Source of the DNA: Clostridia bacterium
Lineage (GTDB): Bacteria; Bacillota; Clostridia; Oscillospirales; CAG-272
Direction: 5' to 3'
Length of the DNA stretch: 6,245 nucleotides
NCBI GenBank assembly: GCA_017629395.1
Contig: JAGBXH010000201.1
Location: 1-6,245, forward strand
Shown: positions 5,658 to 6,245 of the stretch, one piece after another
Layout of the letters: each line of letters opens with the position of its first letter
Position numbering within the stretch: position 1 is the stretch's first letter
Position numbers and translations under genes: made by a program
Notes under the pieces: generated by a model
The model's input: the letters and a program-made list of their open reading frames with translations, nothing else
What the model was told of the DNA's origin: nothing
Database searches by the model: none

Positions 5658-5690
5658 GGGCTTCGCCCGAAGCCTTTGTAATACAAAGGC
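5658..5690 (+). promoter_or_regulatory. Leader with mutually exclusive hairpins
   Basis: Three overlapping foldbacks lie in the presumed leader. One is GGGC-TTC-GCCC (5658-5668); another is GGCTTCG-CC-CGAAGCC (5659-5674); the third is GCCTTTGT-AAT-ACAAAGGC (5672-5690). The second shares its right arm with the left arm of the third, so they exclude each other; the first and third can coexist. No T-tract follows, so this is not an obvious attenuator. It matches no riboswitch class that I recognise. The stems resemble those of the adjacent array in style (short perfect stem, TTC or A/T-rich loop), so they may instead be more of the same repeat material. Confidence 0.5.
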
Positions 5691-5738
5691 GAAACTAGCG
5701 ATAAAACAGAAAATACGTATAGGAGTGAAGAAATAATT

Positions 5739-6212
5739 ATGTTACTATCAAATTATGATTTTTATGATATATATTGGTCTATTGTTTTGATGCGATCAAA
5801 CAGTCTGAAATATGACTATGCCGTGTCAAAAGCAATCAAAGATGTGATCGATACCAAGCAAAAAGATAACACGGTTGAGATGAATATTATCCGTAATATT
5901 TTGTCCGAGGTCAATGAACTAAAAGAATATGAAGAATGGCAATGGATACAGATTAAAAATGTTTATACATATGGTGTCAAAATTATAAAAGATGATTTTG
6001 CATATCAAATTCTTTCAGTTATGTTTGAAGAGTTATTAAATTGCTTAAAAGAACCCAATGCAGATAGAATTTACGATTTAAAAGACGCCCTGCATAATAT
6101 ACCTGTTATTCTTGCTGATGGAAATAAGCATAGTAAAAAGCGAATTGCTCTTGAAATATCCTTTTACCGAAGAAAATGGAATAAACACTTTTTGAAAGGT
6201 TTAATAAAATAG
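5739..6212 (+). CDS. Hypothetical protein, AT-rich gene, helical
   Basis: 157 residues, not recognised. The composition is charged and aromatic, probably all-helical, without signal peptide or membrane segment, and has an acidic/coiled-looking stretch around residues 45-66 (VEMNIIRNILSEVNELKEYE). It has a DLKDALHNIPVILADG segment at 112-127 and a basic C-terminus (KKRIALEISFYRRKWNKHFLKGLIK). The gene is about 30% G+C by eye against about half for its neighbours and uses A/T-ending codons heavily, which suggests acquisition by transfer. The ATG at 5739 is the only reasonable start. AGGAG at 5721-5725 is 13 nt away, longer than usual, so translation may be weak or may use the closer GAAG (5727-5730). 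It has its own extended -10 promoter after the repeat array. No terminator is visible in the last 33 bases. It could be an orphan accessory gene or part of a module continuing to the right. Confidence 0.7.
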   Translation: MLLSNYDFYDIYWSIVLMRSNSLKYDYAVSKAIKDVIDTKQKDNTVEMNIIRNILSEVNELKEYEEWQWIQIKNVYTYGVKIIKDDFAYQILSVMFEELLNCLKEPNADRIYDLKDALHNIPVILADGNKHSKKRIALEISFYRRKWNKHFLKGLIK

Positions 6213-6245
6213 TTTGCCAAATCAATATTGCGAAAACCCCAACAG

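Noticed and set aside
6213..6245. Terminator or further gene after the 157-residue protein
   Set aside because: The 33 remaining bases show no hairpin with T-tract and no start signal.

Overview
The window looks like a stretch of a Bacillota (probably Clostridia) chromosome. The evidence is the murB-whiA-dnaE gene set, strong AGGAGG-type ribosome binding sites, near-consensus sigma-A promoters, and a cysteine-rich cytoplasmic enzyme that would suit an anaerobe. The first ~5.4 kb is moderately GC-rich (about half or a little more G+C, judged by eye). The last ~0.5 kb is clearly AT-rich (about 30% G+C, judged by eye), so it may have a different origin. Species cannot be told from the window.

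Left half, minus strand (3242 down to 1): a compact operon reading HAD-family nucleotide phosphatase (TTG start) - murB - whiA - dnaE. A promoter with a perfect TATAAT sits just upstream. The HAD gene and murB overlap by ATGA, and murB and whiA are 2 nt apart with the whiA ribosome site inside murB. A 98-nt gap holding a perfect hairpin precedes dnaE, which runs off the left edge with only its PHP-domain end visible. The operon links cell-wall precursor synthesis (MurB), a division/chromosome-linked DNA-binding protein (WhiA) and the replicative polymerase. The rapZ and yvcK genes that usually sit next to whiA in Bacillota are not between murB and whiA.

Centre (3243-3522): a 280-bp divergent intergenic region with one promoter for each direction and a 7-bp inverted repeat next to the rightward -35 box. 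The rightward gene (3523-5379) encodes a 618-residue intracellular protein that looks like a six-hairpin, glucoamylase-like glycosidase. It carries an unexpected CxxC-x15-CxxC insert. A clear intrinsic terminator ends it.

Right part (5436-5738): the most unusual part of the window. The 9-mer AGTGATATT occurs three times (one degenerate), followed by its reverse complement AATATCACT four times. Almost every gap between copies is a different, perfectly self-complementary hairpin. The left part is bounded by a perfect 12-bp inverted repeat that also supplies the T-tract of the upstream terminator. A hairpin followed by the same word and the same flank (ATATCACTCTTG) recurs about 5 kb away in the dnaE leader, which suggests a dispersed repeat family. 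Directly after the array come an extended -10 promoter, a leader with mutually exclusive hairpins, and an AT-rich gene for an unrecognised 157-residue protein.
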